From the NCBI GenBank assembly GCA_014607495.2, contig CP053154.1, positions 13,950,001-14,014,000 of the forward strand: DNA of 64,000 nucleotides. Direction: 5' to 3'. Under the pieces are notes generated by a model, which did no database searches, was not told where the DNA came from, and saw only the letters and a program-made list of their open reading frames with translations. Source of the stretch: Carposina sasakii. Taxonomy: Eukaryota > Arthropoda > Insecta > Lepidoptera > Carposinidae. The stretch's first letter is position 1. Every line of letters begins with the position of its first letter. Made by a program: the position numbers and the translations under genes. Shown in pieces: positions 59,123 through 64,000 of the stretch.

Positions 59123-59713
59123 TACAGGGTGATTTTTGGTCGTCAACGTTCCCAAAAACTACGGAATCTCCTCATCATCACGATCATTTTTCTCCATGGA
59201 AGCATACCTGGAACGTGTCTGGTTCCCAATATATTAGGGTCAAAAAATGAGTTAATGGACTGCGTTTTTCTGCACAAATTCACAAAGACGCGCGTAGCAA
59301 GATTTTTTCACGAGAAATAATTAGTATCTGTCTATGAAAAAACTAGCATAAACACTAAACTCAAAAAAAATCGACTGATCAAGTAATTTTTTTTTCACTA
59401 TGGGTGCGCCCACCACCGGGCCCTACACCCTCCACTGACTCTCGGATCTGATAACTCATAACTGCGACAACAGGCACTTGCACTAACTACAATCGCCACG
59501 AGAAACCAGACCCGAGCACCTAGCATGCAAGACAATACACCCATAGTGAATGTTTGAACTTCCGAATTGTAACGCCTAATACAATTTCATTAATTTTTTT
59601 TTTCAAAAATATATCCATCATTTCCCAGTATTTTTCTTGGCATAAACTTACTTTATTTGATGTATAGAGTACGTACCCTTCGTTAAGGGTGGCAATGAAA
59701 AAACACTCTGGCC
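59123..59713. mobile_element. mariner-like MITE, second family (copy 2, inverted, carrying a nested insertion)
   Basis: Starting TACAGGGTGATTTTTGGTCG after a TA, it mirrors the element at 51.4 kb in the opposite orientation to a degraded end near 59713. At the position of the T tract it has received the CACTATGGGTG element at 59396-59595. Confidence 0.7.
59396..59595. mobile_element. CACTATGGGTG-family element nested in a MITE
   Basis: The insert begins CACTATGGGTGCGCCCACC and ends CACCCATAGTG followed by AATGTTTGAACTTCCGAATT and TAACGCCTAATACAATTTCA. T-rich host DNA lies on both sides, so it landed in the T tract of the surrounding MITE. Confidence 0.65.
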
Positions 59714-59811
59714 CCGTTTATATGGATAAGTCGCTAGGATTATACAGTGTTTATTGAAATAACATTATAACAACTAACAGTATATTAAGACGAACAGTAG
59801 ATTAACCTGTG

Positions 59812-59975
59812 CTGGATACGGGGCTTCACTAGAATTTATCAGCTACATCTCCGTTACTGATCCTTGTCGCTAATCATTGACCGCTGTCCACAATATAATA
59901 AATGTGGATGTGGGATTTCTGTTATGATTCTGTAGTCCTGGCTGCCCCATTTCGGGAACACAGCCCATGTGAGTA
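59812..59975 (+). repeat. ACTCGGGCATTCTC family copy
   Basis: GATACGGGGCTTCACTAGAA, TTCTGTAGTCCTGGCTGCCC, ATTTCGGGAACACAGCCCAT. Confidence 0.6.
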
Positions 59976-59979
59976 TATT

Positions 59980-62250
59980 CTCTTGAAAATATTCATGAAT
60001 ATGTTAGGTCTGCATTAGGAAAACGAATTTCTTAAAATACGAACAGTACTTTTAAATTACATACCCACGTTAAGTCTAGACAAGTCTGGGTAATTTTACT
60101 GAAATGCGATCCAAAGGTACCTCTAGCATAATTTTTATTCGAGTTAAAATATTCTAATATCATACGAAACTTTCATGAACACACGCATTACAGTAAGTAT
60201 AAAAGTTAGTTATATTCATGAAGAAATTTTTGGCTCTCCAAGTGTCGACTGCACTACCACGTACTATAAAATCAATAGCGTTTTAATATCTAATCTCACC
60301 TCCACGTACATTATCAAGTACAGCCTACAAAATAGACTATTGGAAGGCCCGGACACATCTATTGGACAGCTCGCACGACATAGTCGCCGCTGATTGCTTT
60401 TTAATAGCACCCTCCATCATCCTGATATTGGTCTGTAAAACCGATCGTGCTCCCCTTTTATTTTCGCGTTTTAGTTTATTTGCTGACAGTACACGATCCG
60501 ATAACCTCGGCGATAGAAAATTCATATATCTCTGTGCTGTTCCTTTTTTTGTCAACTTCTATGAATATATCGCTTTTTCGAATTCAGTTTTGTGTAACAA
60601 TTTGTTTGGCTATCTGCCTTTGTTTTGGATGTGCGAGGATGATTAAATAGATTTGTTGTAGAAAAACCTTTTGCAATTCCAGAATAAGTGATTAACTGTC
60701 ACATACTCTCGGAAACTGTATAGATACCTACCTAGTTTTGATTTAATAAGATTTGAAAGCCTTACTAAAGTTAAATAGACTATTATAGATTCCTAGGTAT
60801 GCTTCTACAAAAATATTTCTTATTCGATTTATGTTCCTATTTCCCCTAGATTGAGCAGAGGGCCCCAAGACTATTACAGAAGTACAGATAATACAATATT
60901 CTGTCAGGTTATTTTTGGTACATCACTAACGCAAAAAATTCTGCTTTCGTCTTGTGCTATTTCCGGAAGGGCAGAATCAGATGGAATCTGACAGACTTTT
61001 CGGAAATTGCGAGCTTAGGTATTTTTATGGCTCCCTAGTCCACCGCCCTTGGTTCTCTCAAAACCTAAAACGGAGTTTAAAATTACATATTACTCTTTGT
61101 ATGATCAACCTTATTTTGTTACATAATAATAATTACATAATTTAAAAGTATATTACATATATACGAAACGTTCTACATACCATTATGGCTGTACTTTTAT
61201 ACGATTTTTTTATCTCCTCTTTGTAAATTCCTTTTTTAAACCACAAATAACAATAATTTAGTATTCTACACCCTGTTTTTATAACTACATATAAATGCGG
61301 TATACCTATTATTCGTGATAGTGGCATATATAAGCATATCCCAAATTGACATTATAGTGGAGCAGAATAGATATAAAATTACTAGCATTACCGGATAATA
61401 CCGGAGTGGATGACAATACAGCTGACGTGCTTTCAGAACATAATGGCGCTTTGGAAATCATTCCGATTATCCTGTTGTTCAATCATATTCATTATTGGGT
61501 TCATTGACTTTTGATATTAGCTGTATAAAAGCTATACGGGCCATTGTAATGGAGCTTAATTGATGGTTACCAGGTTTAATTGATGTTTTTTTTACATGGG
61601 AACTAGTTTTGTGGTTTTAGTACAAGTTTTACATTCAATTATGTAGTAACTAGCATACGTGTATAATTTGAGGTTTTGGTTTTATGTAGTTAGAACGGTT
61701 ATGATGCAGATATTCAATTTGATTAACTAGGTTGAGTTTGGCATATAATTTATAACACAATATAGCTTTAAAACTTTTACCAGTGTTCATATCTATACCT
61801 CGTCTCTTTCTCTTTTTTAAATGGTTTAAGTATTCGATAGACTCTAATAAACGTTGTAGGTCTAATAGGTAAACACGTATTTTCATATTTATAAAGTTAG
61901 TTACAACTTGTGGTATTACAAAGAAGAACTTCAGTTTACTCAATTTTATTAGTACTTGTTGTTTTAGTATGATTATAACCAATTTTATTCAAGCGGCTTT
62001 TATTTAGAAATATGTTCATTTCTACTATACGAGACGAACACATATATAAAGTTATCAAAATATTATTACTCATAAAGTTTTTATATTGTATAACATAAGA
62101 ATACTTCAAACGCAATTCGGAAGATTGTAATAAAAAAATATGTTTTTCCAATATCTACATAATGTTCTTTATTTTGTTGGAAAAAAATACATTTCGATTT
62201 TATATTAGGGATCAAGATCAAACAGAAAATGTAGTGGGTTATGCCAGGAT
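59980..62250. other. no gene recognised
   Basis: AT-rich; two overlapping minus-strand frames at 61650-62151 are unassigned. Confidence 0.4.
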
Positions 62251-62261
62251 TATATCGTTAC

Positions 62262-62510
62262 TAGTGTTGCCGCTTGATAGTCCACTATCGATAGTCTATC
62301 GATAGACTATAGATAGTTGGGCAAAAATAATAGTATCGATAGTCCTATCGATACTATCGATAGCCCCGTGAGGGGCAATACTATTGACACACAGCAATAC
62401 TATCGACAGTATTGAAGCTCAATATTGACATTATAGGCCTATCGATATTATATAGATGATTTTCGAGGTCAACTATCGATAGTCAAACTATTGATAGTTC
62501 GGCAACACTA
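62262..62510. mobile_element. hAT-like MITE loaded with TATCGATA octamers
   Basis: Inverted ends TAGTGTTGCCG (62262-62272) and CGGCAACACTA (62500-62510) are flanked by ATCGTTAC (62254-62261) and ACCGTTAC (62511-62518), an 8-bp duplication with one mismatch. The 249-base element has seven exact TATCGATA sites at 62286, 62297, 62334, 62346, 62355, 62440 and 62474, plus related CTATTGATAG copies. No coding potential. Confidence 0.8.
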
Positions 62511-62935
62511 ACCGTTACTCATCTAGTTAGATTACTTACGATTATATTCCAGCAGATTGCTTAAACCTCCTTATTCTAACGCTTAAGCTATGGTTTTCTG
62601 GGATGGCGGTGCTGTCGGGCGGTCGGTCTTATTGCGACTGCCATCTTTACGCTGTCAAGATAACAACATGTAAAAAGTTCATTTACGGCCGTAATGTGAC
62701 GGTACCGCTATCTTAGGTAAGCTTTACGTGGAGATTCCGCAGTGTGCCCCCCTAACATGACCACGTATCGTGGATATCGTATCGTACTATATCGTATCGT
62801 CTCTATACAAAATTCAACATGGCGGCTATATTTATCGTATTTAGACAGGCTAAATGTCGATAAATCGGTTTATCATGTCGTGTTTCGCAGGTCATGCTAC
62901 TTGGGCTGATGTACTTACAATTTCGCTTTAAAATT

Positions 62936-63155
62936 CACTATGGGTGTGCCCACCACCGGGCCCTACACCCTCCACTGACCCTCGGATCTGATAACTCATA
63001 ATTGCGACAACAGGCACTTGCACTAACTACAATCGCCATGAGAAACCAGACCCGAGCACCTAGCATGCAAGACGATACATTGCACTATTCCGAAATCAAA
63101 AACTAGATAAATAATCTACATATGTTTCGCCAACAACCGTGGCATCCTCAGGATT
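62936..63155. mobile_element. CACTATGGGTG-family element (fourth copy)
   Basis: It runs from TTCACTATGGGTGTGCCCAC through the same arm and tail as the copy at 34 kb to CGTGGCATCCTCAG. It lacks the ATTAGGCGTTACAATT terminal module. Confidence 0.6.
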
Positions 63156-63726
63156 ATAGAAATTAGTAAACCACTAATTTAATTAGTAAATCGCTTTAAA
63201 ATGTCAAAAAGATTGTTTAAGCAATTCAGAGAGGTACTATTTAAAACTTTAGGTACAGAGTGACAGAAATATAATGGAATTGTTCAAAAATGTGGCTCTG
63301 GGTATTTCTTTAGTATTTCTTTCGGTTCAGGTTTCGGCAAGACGTGTGTATATGTATTGCAGTACATTCGACAGCAAAAATGGAATATGTCAAAATTATA
63401 ACATTTTTTAGCTAAACGCGGCATAGTAAATTTACTAAAGTTCCTTTGTGCAACAGGGGATGAACTGCAAACATTTGTTGGCAGCAATCCTATTTGACAA
63501 CACAAAAAATCTCTCACTTCCCAACACTATCATGTCACGACAATAAAGAACGTCCGCATGAAATGAAGTGAGGCGCGAACAATGGGTGCGAGGGAGAGAG
63601 GGAATCTTTTGTAGAAAGTGCAATGGTTATATGTTAAAACAGTGGTTTATGTTAATACTCGTACTTATGAAGTAGAGAGACTGTTTATGAGGTTGTTACA
63701 GGTTTTTTTCAATGATATTCTTGGGT

Positions 63727-63835
63727 AGGATACATCAGTCGAATGACCTTCCGATAATGTCATAAGAGTCAACTAAGGAATTTAGACGCGTTCTTCCAAG
63801 CGATAAGCTTTGCCACTAACCTTTTACTTCTAGCT
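63727..63835 (+). repeat. ACTCGGGCATTCTC family 5' fragment
   Basis: GATACATCAGTCGAATGACC, GAGTCAACTAAGGAATTTAG, CAAGCGATAAGCTTTGCCAC. Confidence 0.5.
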
Positions 63836-63857
63836 ATATTATCAATATTAATTTATA

Positions 63858-63905
63858 TAATTATATATATATATATGTGTGTGTGTATATATATATGTAT
63901 ATAAC
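63858..63905. repeat. (TA)n(TG)n microsatellite
   Basis: ATATATATATATATG is followed by TGTGTGTGTATATATATATG. Confidence 0.9.
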
Positions 63906-64000
63906 TGTGTTACGGAAACAGATGTAAATTTGCTAATATTTGCTAATATATAATAATAAAAACCGCAATTCAATAAACTCCAGACATTATTTACTTCTTA

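Noticed and set aside
62763..62805. ATCGTATCGT-rich stretch as part of the CGATA-bearing MITE
   Set aside because: It lies 250 bases outside the element's right end and uses a different word (TATCGTA, not TATCGATA).

Overview
The window looks like a stretch of a moth or butterfly (Lepidoptera) nuclear genome. It is AT-rich, almost gene-free and saturated with interspersed repeats. The clue is the repeat repertoire: families starting CATCATCAGCCTATTGCAG or ACTAGTGGACGCCCGCGAC, and SINE-like repeats ending in TATG microsatellites, are ones I associate with lepidopteran genomes. The two recognisable host genes are animal genes. There is no operon structure, CRISPR array or prokaryotic gene.

Host genes. 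(1) At 11.48-11.82 kb (+) lies one exon encoding the N-terminus of a TMTC-family ER membrane protein (O-mannosyltransferase family, with TPR repeats in the full protein). It has a good splice acceptor and a GTAAGT donor; I could not find the next exon. (2) At 40.54-42.01 kb (-) lies an uninterrupted 489-codon glucose-6-phosphate dehydrogenase gene with all landmark catalytic residues. Having no introns, it looks like a retrocopy that stayed open. A plausible TATA-like/initiator pair and an AATAAA signal flank it. It may sit inside a long intron of the TMTC gene on the opposite strand, which is inference.

Mobile DNA. A 5'-truncated LINE at about 54.94-57.17 kb keeps an open reverse transcriptase frame and ends in TTTGA repeats. 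Decayed LINE tails lie at 6.7-7.2, 45.0-45.4, 46.5-46.75 and 53.35-53.8 kb. DNA transposon relatives include hAT-like elements with 8-bp target duplications (3119-3305, 3603-4108, 62262-62510), TA-flanked mariner-like MITEs (20.05, 28.29, 51.45, 59.12 kb), palindromic MITEs (22.45, 27.66 kb), a foldback element (9.75-10.52 kb), a 94-bp-arm hairpin (24.50-24.71 kb) and a possible 2.9-kb element bounded by 16-bp inverted repeats (47.14-50.07 kb). tRNA-derived SINEs and four or five dispersed families fill much of the rest, often nested.

I see no clear case for a new multi-gene system. The points most worth following up are the intact intronless G6PD, a hAT-like MITE carrying seven TATCGATA octamers, the 47.1-50.1 kb element, and the very recent-looking hairpin at 24.5 kb.
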